From positions 7,810,006 to 7,874,005 of the forward strand of contig OZ005693.1 of NCBI GenBank assembly GCA_963930775.1: a stretch of 64,000 nucleotides of DNA, given 5' to 3'. Positions 53,601 through 64,000 of the stretch are shown piece by piece. This DNA comes from Cliona cf. orientalis (taxonomy: Eukaryota; Porifera; Demospongiae; Clionaida; Clionaidae). The notes beneath the pieces were generated by a model. It made no database searches and had not been told where the DNA came from. It saw only the letters and a program-made list of their open reading frames with translations. Both the position numbers and the translations under genes were made by a program. The first letter of the stretch is position 1. Each line of letters begins with the position of its first letter.

Positions 53601-56197
53601 GTGCCGCACATGTTTACTCAATATTGACTCTGTTCAGAGTATTGATAACAAACCTGAAATCTTTCTTCTTGTGAGTCCTCTTTTTGCTTCAGAAGAAGAT
53701 ATGGCATATGGGTACATGAATAGGGTTTTGAACAATACAAATGCAGCCTGTCTTCGTGACATAAGCTTGGATAGTGGAGCTGCTCAACAAATGTATGCAC
53801 ACTTTTTCATTGTTCACATGGGAGTAATCAACATTCTAGTAAAATTTTCCCCTGCAGAAAGTGTGAAAATTCCTAAGGAGTATTTAGTGTGTCCAGATGG
53901 TGGTGTGTATACAGTGCCTCCTGATGAAACTAGGAAACAATTACTTCCTGTAGGAGTGTGGAAATTGTTTCAATTAATTGCTCAAGACATTGAAATGAGA
54001 GAGCGAGAGTACCCAATTAAACTGAATGAAAAGCTTAATAAAAAGCCCTCTCGTCAACCTAGTGATAATGTGAAAAGTGTTTTTGGTATCGTAGAAGGGA
54101 CTGAAAGAGATAAGCAAGCCATTTATGCCCAAGAAGGTGTTACACCTTCACCATCAACATCAGTGTCAAAGAAGCTAAATTTGCTTCCTTCTGTATTTCA
54201 AGTGAAACCAAGTTTTCATCCATCAGCGGTGCTTCTGCCTCAAGGACATCACATCCTCCTTCATTACACTGAATATTTGCATGATACTAATAGACAGTCT
54301 GTCCTATTTCTTTGCACTGGCAATGACAGAAACTATTCTAGTGACAAGCCATATATAATTTGGCACTATGAAGGACCTGGCTTTACATGTGATACTGGAT
54401 TTTTTATCTCGACTGTTGATATGAGTGCCACTGAGTTCCTACCTGATGACAATCCCAAAGCAATGTTAAAGAATACACGACCCGAGTCTTTAGCTCCCTT
54501 TGTGAAAAGGTTGCCAGAGTTGTTGCCGAAAATGCTTGAACTTAAGGGATTTTATAGTTTACAGTCATTACTCTTGAGAGGAAAGGCTCTAAGGTAGGTT
54601 AATAGTGGTAGAGGACAGTTTACTGATAATTTACTGAAGGCATCAAAATTAATCATCACAATTATGCATTTGCACACTGCCATGCGTTAGCCATTTGGTC
54701 TACAATGCAGCATGTATCAAGAACTTTTGTATCTAGCATTTGCATTAGACCTTACAACAAGTTAATGTACACTTCATTAAAGCTTTTGTACTTTGGGAGG
54801 ATCATTAATTATTGAACAATGATGAAAATTATGTCTGCATAATTGGTCAAGGCCTACTGGTATATGTAATCATGGATGATCCCATGCAGTACTTTTGTGA
54901 GTACCGTACCCTCACGAAAGAGGGCCCATGGGCGGTGCACCTTACATTGGGCCAAGATTGGGGGATGGGCCGATATTCGAGGTATCAGTATCGCATTTAT
55001 ACGCGAAAGAGCGCCCAGGTGAGTTACTCACGCTAGCTTCATAATTTGAATAGTGACAGCGGCTACTATTGATTTCAGCCTTATTCAAGCATGGTTACCA
55101 ATCCAGATCAAGGGTAGCCGCGATACTTCACCGTGTGTCGTTGAGTGCAGCCCTATTAAGTGGGCGTGGGTACGATCGCTAGTTGTGTACGCTCGTTTAT
55201 TTCTGCTGAAACGTGGCATAAAGCTAGCTAGGCTTAGTTTTACAGCTGTTTAGCGCGTTACTTATCGATCTTAAATAGACTATTCAAAGTTCAGTCCTCA
55301 TAAACCAGCCATTTGAGCTGCGTTTTCAAGGGCAGGTACACATGGGCGCATATTCGAGTAAATACTAGATCTTAGCAGGAAATTGAACCCAAAGTGGTGG
55401 GTGGGTGGACATTCCGTAGTGGGCCCTCTTTCGCGAGGGTACGGTATATACATGTTGCATAATTGTATTAAGTTTACCGAATGCTATAATAATTGCTTGT
55501 TGTAATAGTGTGCATGATCTAACTTTGCAAAAAGATTGAATGCAGACTCAACAATGTTATTATTGTTGCATATATGCTTATCCCTCCTAGTAGAAGTACT
55601 GCCTGCAACTTTGACAGAAAATGTTCGAGCAAGAAACGTTGTTGGTATTGCTACACTCTTTGCAACACATGTTTAAAAAATCCTTCTGTATTTGGTTTAA
55701 CCAAGTCAGGACCCAACGAAGAACGGTTTAATTTTTGCAGTTCTGAATGTCAAAAGTTTCATCCAGAAGGTTCTATTGTAACCAAAAGTATGCTATTTGT
55801 AGACTCCAGTGGTGAGCAGCATCAGTTAGTGGGCCGTCCTGTCTCTGCCACGCCACTTCGATGTGCTCCAATCTCATCATCACATAAAGAAGTTGCACAC
55901 ATCTATATTATAGATAAGGATGAGGAAGGATATCCTTTGAACACAGAAATTTCGTTATGCAAGGGCGATGGAACAGAACTGTTTCCTGAGGGACGTCTAT
56001 ATGTTGTATTCTGCCAACAAACACTTCATTACCAAAGATTTCTGGAGTATTTTATTGCAAGTGATTTTTCTCCTGAAGAGCCCCTGCCATACTTAAAACA
56101 TGAGAAAATTAAGACAGAGCTAAACAAAATCTCTGTGCAAAACTACATCCAGGAAGCAGTGATACATGGTCTCAAGTATGATATTGAAAGCACTTAA
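50666..56197 (+). CDS. multi-exon gene: ARM-like, HNH-like and Cys-rich parts
   Basis: Three exons join with perfect phase. Exon a, 50666-51279 (acceptor 'tttttcccctacag', donor GTATGT), encodes helical ARM/HEAT-like sequence (ILEEEELSLLDLENKELTLL, LLRILVRLIASPRNYAII, LLPEQVAACKLIWKLLE). It contains one frameshift near 50945-50975 and an in-frame TAA at 51168. Exon b, 52652-54593 (after 'tattgcag', donor GTAGGT), has CYMCEKYDECLYFC, then CYLCHRNLL, SRSHFFPNSILKKF and CFPCEGIISRNGEEQF; the CxxC...SHxxP...CxxC order resembles an HNH-type zinc fold. Exon c, 55594-56197, is Cys-rich (CSSKKRCWYCYTLCNTC, FNFCSSECQKFH) and ends at TAA. Function unknown. The two lesions in exon a may mean a decaying gene or assembly errors; exons b and c are intact. 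The second intron holds a 541-bp MITE. Confidence 0.6.
54904..55444. mobile_element. MITE, TA target site, 541 bp (copy 2)
   Basis: Full-length relative of 4586-5125. Ends CCGTACCCTCACGAAAGAGG and CCTCTTTCGCGAGGGTACGG, TA outside both (54902-54903, 55445-55446). Its outermost bases are intact CCGTA, whereas copy 1 has TCGTA. It sits in the last intron of the ARM/HNH-like gene. Confidence 0.92.
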
Positions 56198-56214
56198 TGA
56201 TCCGCTGCTAACTG

Positions 56215-56277
<63 letters not shown>

Positions 56278-56339
56278 GTGTGGTGTGTATATTATGTGTA
56301 TACACATGTGCATGGTGTTGCATGTGTGTGTGGTGTGGC

Positions 56340-56371
<32 letters not shown>

Positions 56372-58873
56372 CATGCGTGTGTTTGTCTAATACACATTGT
56401 AATCCATAATATTGTCGGTTCATATTTGCCCGTTAACAAGTGTATACCTCATTCCTCTTACCATTCAATGTAATATTGTGACACTGATCAGAAATATGTC
56501 GTTTTGTAGTACATGCATGATCACTGCATGTTTGTTGTGCTATTATGCTAGTATATTTTATTATTTCTGGTGTTTGTGTACAAGTATAATAATAATTATG
56601 ATTGCATGCATAGTGTCATTACAATTTTGCTATGATCTTACTGCATTAATATTTGGTAGCTATTTTATGTTGTTCCATGCATCAAAATTTTATTTCTTCC
56701 TTATATTACCTACATCTTTTAGTTGTTGCATGTCGTTGTGGTTTTGTATGTTTTCAAGAAACCATGCAAGTTTTGAAGGAGATATTATTTTTGAGTGACA
56801 ATAATAGAGACAATTTTGTATGAGCTGCATAGCATTTGATCTGGACTGACATTTGTGTATACTGAAAGGCTGAGAGACATGTTTGTCCAAATACTATACA
56901 AGAATGAGTGGGGAGTTATTGTAAATCATTAATAATTAATTTTGATGATTTTTGTGCATGTGCACTTTTCTTGAAGGAGCATGCTGTAGTCATAGCTAGT
57001 TGCAGCATGACCTGAAGATTTGTCCATCATAGAGAGAGGTTAGAAGAGAGCAATAAAATTAGAACGATTAATTGCAGTGTATTCCTTTAGGACATTCACA
57101 AACAGCAAGAAAGTTTCTGTAGACTCTAGATCTGGACTTGGACTCTTTGCACCTCCTAGCTACTTTCAAAGAAATCCTGCACTCAAGTGTGCTTTCATGC
57201 CTGCATGCATGTGTATGCAATAATAATATTACAACTATATAATACAGATCTTTCAATCGTGCTGGCAAACACACAGGATGGTATATATGGGGAAGAGGAA
57301 GAGTAATCAATTGCCTGGCCAATATCAGATCATGTATTGACTTCCAGTTCAAAACCATACGAGGGAGTTGGAGTTTCTTCGAGGTTAATTGTGAGGAGCA
57401 AAACTTTGGTGCTGCCGATGTAACTATTCAATAGGCCTGGCTGTAAATTTTTACACAGAAGACTGTAATATTTCATACTTCACCTCAGAGTCTATAGTTA
57501 TATATATCACCTCTATATAATATTATTATAGTTTAAAATATAAATAGATATATGAGTTATCAACATCTTTAGATCTAAGGACACAAGATAATTATGGCAA
57601 TAATAATATAATAATTATAGTCAGATAAATTATCTTCAATCCTATATTATGACATTGTATTGACCTCTTGATTGTTGCGTTCTCTGTATGTTCTGTATAG
57701 TTCCAAGTAGCCCTAGGCCCCTAGCCCAGTTGAACCTCCAAATTAAACTTCTTTGATGTTTGCTCACTTTTCTACCAACAGTAATACAGAGTATGTGACA
57801 TCATCAGTTATAGATGTTCAACTTTGTTTCCATGTTCTATACTATAATAATATTATTATTCCGTAGTATAAAGGTAGAAAAGTGAGAAAATATCAAAGAG
57901 AAGTTCATTTGGAAAATTTGAGGCAAATATCAGTTATCATTAATTTTCATCATCATTTATTTTGCATGTGTTGCTGGTATCATAATCACTAGACAATAAT
58001 ATCAGTACACAAGAAGAATCAACTTCCTACAAAGAATATGTCACGTTGTAGTGACTTGTGAGCAGTTCAGTAGTAGCTAGCTAGCTCTGGACACATGCAT
58101 GCATGGATAGTACAGTAGATCACTACGGAAACAGAAGTAAAGGATACAGCTGCTTTTTTTACCATCTTGATGCCAGATCATGTTATCAACCAGTTTATTG
58201 AATCTTGACATCACAGCTCTGGTGACAGTGGTGAGTGCAACTGGCATGCTTGCTATAAGCTATAATAATATTATTATTAAATTTTGGCTGTGAAGGAACT
58301 GTATTGTGGGGACCAAGCTGAAGTTGATGTGCATTGATGTTTGCATTGATGAACAAATCCAATATCAACAACCAGGGCATTGAGGGCATGCATCCTCTCA
58401 ACAAAATCAATACAGATTTGCAATGATCAGCTTCTCACAGAGGAGAGGTTCAGTTGCATTGACAAAAATTAATCAAGACAGACCGTATATAGTCAAGATG
58501 CTTCAGACGTGTTTATCTCATGTTCGTGCAGATGATTCTGACGCTAGCTTGGGACCCGCTATGCTCATTGCTTCAAAGTAATGAAAACATTAGGCATTAA
58601 ATTTGATGGCTGCTTTGCAAACTCATTCCATGCTAAGTGGGTTACACCTTCACTTAACTGCACCAGTATAAAACATGCCCCGTTTGCAACAAAATCAATT
58701 TGATGAAGTATGTAGGCCAGTTTTGTGTCAGCGTGAAGTCACCAACACAGGTTGGAATGATTGATCTTTATGCACAACTTCACAAATCAGAAAAATCCTC
58801 CTCTTCATACTCAACATTAATTTTGATTGCTTAGCTTCTCATGATGATTGAAGCTCGTTGAATCTTATTTTAT
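56198..58873. other. intergenic with (GT)n microsatellite
   Basis: A (GT)n tract lies at about 56217-56275 with a second at 56348-56370; repetitive VCVC or THTH frames over it are artefacts. The rest is AT-rich with no supported gene. A possible acceptor 'ttgaatcttattttatag' ends at 58873. Confidence 0.6.
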
Positions 58874-60169
58874 AGCCCCACTTCATTTATGTGAGTCTGG
58901 ATACTATGTTAGTATTGTTAGATATGAAGAAAGACGGCCAGTTGATATCCTCACATCAGGGCCACTTCAGTCTTTCTTAGATTCAGCAATCACATATTAT
59001 TATTCATTTTCAAACATCAAAACTCAAAATAGATTACCCAGTACATCACTCGGTTCTGTGAGTAGTCATTATGGGAATGGAGATACATTTGAATCCGTAA
59101 TCCAGCTTTCTGATATCACCTACAAAGCATACTCAAATTCCAAGAAGATTTTTCCAGAACAATTGTCACCAACATTGATCAAACTGTCATGTGGTGTCCA
59201 CAACTTTGAGCTCTCATATCCCCATCTGAAAAATTTCAAGACTCTCAAATTAGCAATCTCCCGATCAAGGAGGACGATTACAATCAAAGCAACACGGGCA
59301 TGAAATAGATATGAAGACGAAATGGCCCCAGTATGTCTAGTAAATCCCGATAATGCCCTCACATTTCCACATCTACAGCTGCATGATCTCATTTTGAAAA
59401 GTTTCATGGGTATGCAGTTCATTGACAGTGAACGGACACTGCTAAACAATCCTCCCTTATGTCCACCCCTACCTGATTTGAAGAATTGCATGAATATGTT
59501 TATGCAAGAGAAGAAAAAAGTATTTCACTTTCACAGATTCTTCTGAATCATTTTTTGCAATGGTGATGATTGTGAAACATGCATTTGATTATCAGCTCAA
59601 AGCTCCAGCAATCAATCTAGTCTATTGTGTAACGACAGCAAAAACAACTACACAAAAATGGGCAAAGTTTTCATCATGTGCGGGAGCATACATAATCAAT
59701 CATGATACAATTCAATTGATGGATGAAACATTTCAATATTTTTCCAGGCGAACTATGTTCATGTGAAGCAAAAGGCTTAATGGCTGTACGAAAGAAAGTT
59801 GACAGCAGTTTCAAGCGCGCTGTTGTTTATCCTCTCTATGGTGATGCTGACAATAGTGTTCGTAATCAGCGTAAAACCTGGAGCCAAATAAAGTCAGATC
59901 CTTTAAACAAAGAGAAAATGGAGATGATTGAAAATTACTGCTGTAGCTTCTGTGGAACGCTTTCAATAGATCTCAAAAGGTGTGATTATTGTCAAAACAA
60001 GCAATTCTGTGACAAATGTCAAGCACAACATTTAACGGAGCATACAACCTTATGTAAAAGGACTTCCAAAACCAGATCTGATTCAAAATCTGAGGTCTTT
60101 CCCACATCCTTGAATAGACTACTAAATGCAAATATCATCTGTGAATTGTCGGTGAGTAAACTACCATAA
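58874..60169 (+). pseudogene. MYND-finger protein gene, broken and fused
   Basis: The 3' part of a gene of the DUF4470-like/MYND type that is expanded in sponges and cnidarians. The first segment reads CESGYYVSIVRYEERRPVD through SPTLIKLSCGVHNFELSYPH to a TGA at 59301. The same frame continues (NPDNALTFPHLQLHDLILK) to about 59535, where a frameshift leads into DSSESFFAMVMIVKHAFDY. A second shift near 59755 leads into KRAVVYPLYGDADNSV. The MYND finger is CSFCGTLSIDLKRCDYCQNK followed by FCDKCQAQHLTEHTTLC, complete in Cys/His, with Leu where Trp is usual. The last residues (NRLLNANIICELSVSKLP) are not gene sequence: from about 60106 the DNA is the duplicated flank of a transporter. No 5' part of this gene is seen nearby. 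Confidence 0.8.
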
Positions 60170-60775
60170 TTATTATTACACGTGATTGTGTAAATTAATT
60201 TTTATCAGATGCACTGACTGGTGCATGTATACAACTAGGAACATTATAAAAGAAACCAAACCCAAACCCTTCAATACTGTCCCCTAGCTACTGGCTATAG
60301 AGTATGGCTCAGTATAGTCATGTATTACGCATTTCAGCATACCTACCAATCTATCCGGGATGTCCAAAATCAAGGCATTCTTACAAAAAACATCAAAATT
60401 ATAATCCACAAAAAAAAAGTGGGACAAACCAAAGGAAAAGTGGGACGGCAGTTAATCTTGAACTAAAATTATGACTGTCCTTCCAAAAGCCAGACAGCTT
60501 GAGAGTAATATTGTTGTAGCACTATCAAATTGATGAATTATTCCACAATTGATTCTTGACTAATCAGATTTAAACATGTAGCTATACACAGAGAATATTA
60601 TGTATTGTACTGGTACTATGTGTTAGTGTAACAATAAACATGTGTGATACACAATTACTTGCATTGAGATTTAAACATGCAGCAGCTATACACAGAGAAT
60701 ATTAATTATGTAGTGTACTGGTACTATGTGTTAGTGTAAAAATATGCATGAATTATTTACATTGTGACGTAAGCA
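60106..60775. repeat. transporter 3' flank, mosaic copy
   Basis: From 60106 on the sequence matches the flank downstream of transporter 2 (19013-19560), including 'ctatccgggatgtccaaaat'. Near 60663 it restarts with the block 'gatttaaacatg...ctatacacagagaatatta' already present at 60567 and then follows the transporter 1 flank ('attaattatgtagtgtactg', 'atgcatgaattatttacatt'). So two paralogous flanks are joined head to tail. Confidence 0.8.
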
Positions 60776-62626
60776 TCAATAGTCTGGGACAGTATCAGAA
60801 GATGCTCGTTCAATTTCACGCTCGAAAATTTCTTCAATGTCAACTTGACGAAAAATCCCTTCATTTCGTCTCCGGTATTTGTACTTCTTAGCTGCCACTG
60901 AGAACAGTACGAGGCCAATCAACCCAATCACACAGGTGAAGAGAAGGTAGACAAAGCCACAATTAGTGACTGGAGGGTTCTCTAACATCTCTTCACTGGC
61001 CCATGGACGCTTAAGGGAAAGAGGAACAATGATGATGGAATTTATGAACTGAAAGAGACCTCTGATGGCAAAGAAAATTCCAATGAGAAAGCCTTTCATC
61101 GATTGAGGGCTCTGAGCTGAGATGAATTCCAAAGTGGCTGTCGATATAATGAGTGGACCAACTCCAAGAAATAGCGATGGAGGAATAAGCACTGACCAGT
61201 GCATGTCAAGTGCGGGATATCGTAGGGTGCGGTGTGCAGTGTACCCTGCTTGAAATATACACTGAGACTCAGAATGATTAGAAACGTTGTTATGTTTCAA
61301 TGAGTGTCCCACTGTGTCAATGATAAGCAGGCTAGCCACACCCAGAAAGCTAATACTGGCACCAATAAACATTCTTAAGAACATCTTTTGCACTTTCCTA
61401 CGAAGTACAGAGAAAGTGATGCACATGTAAGTTGGAAATAACACTAATGTGGATACAGCGTGCATAAAGATGCCCGTGCCGAATATTGTATGCTGTTCCA
61501 TACATAAATCCTTAGTAACAATTATATGATGTAGGGTATGGAAACCAAATATAGGAAAGATAAAATATGAAGATAGTACTTCTAAAGTAAAGACAGGTCC
61601 AATTGAGAATAAAATGATCAGAATCCACAGAAATGTCTTAACGTTTTCTACTTGCTCAGTTGTGAAAGATCCTCCGTACCTTTCCTTGGCAAAGTCAAGT
61701 CTAGATGGTATGTAGTCATTGCAATAGGTGAAGGCGCTGCGCTGAAGTGGGTACTTATGCTTTATGGCAAAATTGAATACAGCTGAGACAGTTTTATAGG
61801 GATTCTCCCACCTACCATTCGAATTGAACCAGTGTCGCTTCCAGCGACCGATTATCAGCAAAGCTATTAAAAAAATGGTGGTAATGAATGGAAACATTAT
61901 AAGTACTCCAATTCCAACGAAACTTAATGGACCATTGCACAAAAGTAAAGGTATAAAGACTATCAGTGGAAGTGGTCCTAATTTGAATGTCCATTCAGCA
62001 TACAGTATAAAGAGGCTTAGGTATTGGCTGGGGGCTTCAAAGAGTTGGTCAAGTCCGAGCTGAATCATGTTCGCCTGATAGCCTGCCAGTCCAATGATGA
62101 AAGCAATCAATGAGATTATGGCTAGAATCAGGATAAGAAATCCTTCAACCTCATGATGAATCACTAACTGTACAGAGTTGTTATGATAAACTAGTGAACT
62201 AGTTGCAAACCCTATAATCTCAATAAAGCATATTAATAGCAGAAAACCAAGTATGAAGCATAAACTAACGACAGCCACCCTTAGTCGTCCACAATAGACA
62301 TCGGCAATAAACCCACTCAAGGGATACAGCATAGAGACAATCACCAATATGGCATAAGGTATGTAATCGTTAAACGTTATACTAATATCAGGAGGAACTA
62401 TTGCAATCATGACAATTACCGCCATTAGTAGAACAAAATTGTATACAGCTCCCACAGCAGCTGTCCACAAGATTATGAGGATTGCTGCCTTGGATGGAAG
62501 GCACAAGTGCTTACTAGAACATGTTGAGTTCCCTTGCTGGCTCTGTTCACCTTGCAATTGCGGAGAGGGTTCATTTATATCTGGTCGTTGCAACAGGTGA
62601 CTTGATTCAGTGGATAGCTGATTCAT
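60776..62626 (-). CDS. POT/SLC15-like transporter, copy 4
   Basis: A 616-residue intronless paralogue lying 33 kb from the other three. The ATG at 62626 gives MNQLSTESSHLLQRPD with the acidic dileucine signal at residues 7-12. POT/MFS marks are conserved (GFIADVYCGRLRV, EFISAQSPQSMKG); the central loop has ERYGGSFTTEQVENVK with Ser for Pro. The loop after FHTLHH is the most diverged of the set (IIVTKDLCMEQHT), and helix regions carry changes such as FNSNGRWENPYK. The tail is EREIERASSDTVPDY. The frame is open throughout, so it is probably functional. Its 3' flank is a mosaic of copy 1 and copy 2 flanks. Confidence 0.85.
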   Translation of the reverse strand: MNQLSTESSHLLQRPDINEPSPQLQGEQSQQGNSTCSSKHLCLPSKAAILIILWTAAVGAVYNFVLLMAVIVMIAIVPPDISITFNDYIPYAILVIVSMLYPLSGFIADVYCGRLRVAVVSLCFILGFLLLICFIEIIGFATSSLVYHNNSVQLVIHHEVEGFLILILAIISLIAFIIGLAGYQANMIQLGLDQLFEAPSQYLSLFILYAEWTFKLGPLPLIVFIPLLLCNGPLSFVGIGVLIMFPFITTIFLIALLIIGRWKRHWFNSNGRWENPYKTVSAVFNFAIKHKYPLQRSAFTYCNDYIPSRLDFAKERYGGSFTTEQVENVKTFLWILIILFSIGPVFTLEVLSSYFIFPIFGFHTLHHIIVTKDLCMEQHTIFGTGIFMHAVSTLVLFPTYMCITFSVLRRKVQKMFLRMFIGASISFLGVASLLIIDTVGHSLKHNNVSNHSESQCIFQAGYTAHRTLRYPALDMHWSVLIPPSLFLGVGPLIISTATLEFISAQSPQSMKGFLIGIFFAIRGLFQFINSIIIVPLSLKRPWASEEMLENPPVTNCGFVYLLFTCVIGLIGLVLFSVAAKKYKYRRRNEGIFRQVDIEEIFEREIERASSDTVPDY

Positions 62627-64000
62627 AGCTGCTTTATTACACTATTCAGTCCAATAGATGAATCCAAATAGCACACTATAGCTGTAATTATAGTATGCTG
62701 TAGCTTGTTAAGGTTGTCTAAGAATGGTGCAATAATCCTATTATGGTATGCATGTATACACTGTATACAACCAGTGATTGTATACTTAGGTGCATCTACT
62801 GGGAATAGCCTTATAGTAAACTTCATTACAAAATTAATAAAACTTTCAATGTTTATACTACCTTTACACAGTAATATGTACAAAAATATTCACAAGAATT
62901 GTGTATAAAAACCTTATAATAATAATATTATATTCAGTCGAGTGAGAAACATTATATCAGATGTAGAAACATTATAGATTGCTTACTTTCAATACAATAG
63001 CATAATAATAATAATCACCTAATATGCATGCATGCACGCTGGACTTTAATAAATTTTGTTTTCAGGCTGTTTCAAAAGTTATATTACCTACATATTATAG
63101 CACAATATTAAATATAAGAATATTATAGCTTGGACTTCGGAGGATGTACAATGTGTAGCTGACTTGATATGTTCTGTTAAATTTTTACATTGGACAAAGT
63201 TTTTGTCAAACCCTGCTACTTTTTTGCCACAGTCAATGGAATTAGATTTTGCTAACTAAAAATGATGTCACCATACACTACTGGAAAGTAGGTAATAACG
63301 ATGTGAAGACTATAGAAAAGCATGTGTGCATATGATCCATTATAATAATATTATATCATCAAAGAAGTACGGCTAATGTATCTGAGAATTTTACCCCATT
63401 AATTTTAATGGGAAAGTGCTTAATAGTGTTTGGAAATAGTGTTGGGATTTTCCACACTATTCCAATCTCATCTGTGGGAAAATGTCAGCATAAAATTAGT
63501 GTTAAAGCTCATGAATGTAGGTTTAGTATGGTAAAATCATTCAATTATCATTATTAGAAATGTTGATGATAATCAACATGATAATTAAGAGTGAAACCAA
63601 TGATAAATTAATGCACTTGAGTGCAGAACACTTGCCGCTACATGCATGCATGACTCATGCGCATGTATAGCATGGCTCACTGTGTATGCTTGTTCAATAT
63701 CAGGAATATTGAACTACATACCCTGCACCTGAACATGGTTATGGTACTGTTCAAGTCTCTTTAGGGTCAGTGCATGATCTAGGAGTAGGTGAAAGGCACC
63801 TGGCTATGTCATTATACAAACTGAAAACTTCTGTGACAACCTAAACTGAATTATGCACTTGAGAGTCACTGCCTGTTTACACTATCATTGCACTGACAAC
63901 TGACCAGCGAGGCACAGAATTGTAATCAGTCACCTAGCTGAGGTAAGAGCCATATAAACACAGACAGGCAACAGCTGCACACTACCACACCACTGGGCAG
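62627..64000. other. 5' flank of transporter 4, array block to window end
   Basis: Homologous to the upstream DNA of transporters 1-3 (to about 63.6 kb) and then to 32.82-33.10 kb ('tgaactacataccctgcacc', 'cacagacaggcaacagctgc'). By analogy with 18.45 and 33.5 kb, an RPAP3-like exon 1 copy may begin just beyond the window. No gene is seen inside it. Confidence 0.6.

Noticed and set aside
56120..56473. Frames rich in VCVC or THTH on both strands
   Set aside because: They are translations of the (GT)n microsatellite.

Overview
The window is animal nuclear DNA. It shows spliced genes with GT-AG introns, NACHT-LRR, BEN and MYND families, DDE transposase remnants and dozens of small inverted-repeat elements. 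An intronless tandem transporter array beside an NLR gene, with lineage-expanded MYND and BEN families, suggests a sponge, probably a demosponge; that assignment is inference. The supplied ORF starts can begin at non-ATG codons, so starts were reset to real ATGs where this mattered. Layout: 1-9 kb holds an NLR-type innate immune receptor gene (+), a mariner-type MITE and a small spliced gene I do not recognise. 9-12.5 kb is repeat-derived. 12.5-34 kb is a segmental-duplication array on the minus strand. Its unit pairs the first two exons of an RPAP3-like co-chaperone gene with an intronless POT/SLC15-like transporter. Three transporters lie here (16.1-17.9, 19.6-21.4 and 26.3-28.2 kb) and a fourth at 60.8-62.6 kb. 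The RPAP3 exons are intact once (12.6/14.3 kb) and decayed elsewhere. Paralogous units act as empty-site controls and show several MITE insertions precisely. 34-40 kb holds a Harbinger-type MITE, a Merlin/IS1595-like transposase remnant, a 605-bp TA-flanked element and a 105-codon ORF. 40.7-48.9 kb is bounded by matching terminal inverted repeats with TA on both sides. It contains a dead Tc1-like transposase (+) and a BEN-domain gene (-) split by an inserted 4-kb hAT-like element; this may be a Tc1/mariner-type transposon that carried a BEN gene. 49-56 kb holds a multi-exon gene with ARM-like, HNH-like and zinc-binding parts and phase-compatible introns. 58.9-60.1 kb is a MYND-finger pseudogene whose end is fused to the duplicated flank of transporter 4. 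The four transporters probably act as endolysosomal solute carriers, because each keeps an N-terminal acidic dileucine motif. The NLR is a cytosolic sensor. The remainder is dominated by mobile DNA, including at least eight unrelated MITEs that share the same five terminal bases, CCGTA, next to a TA target site.
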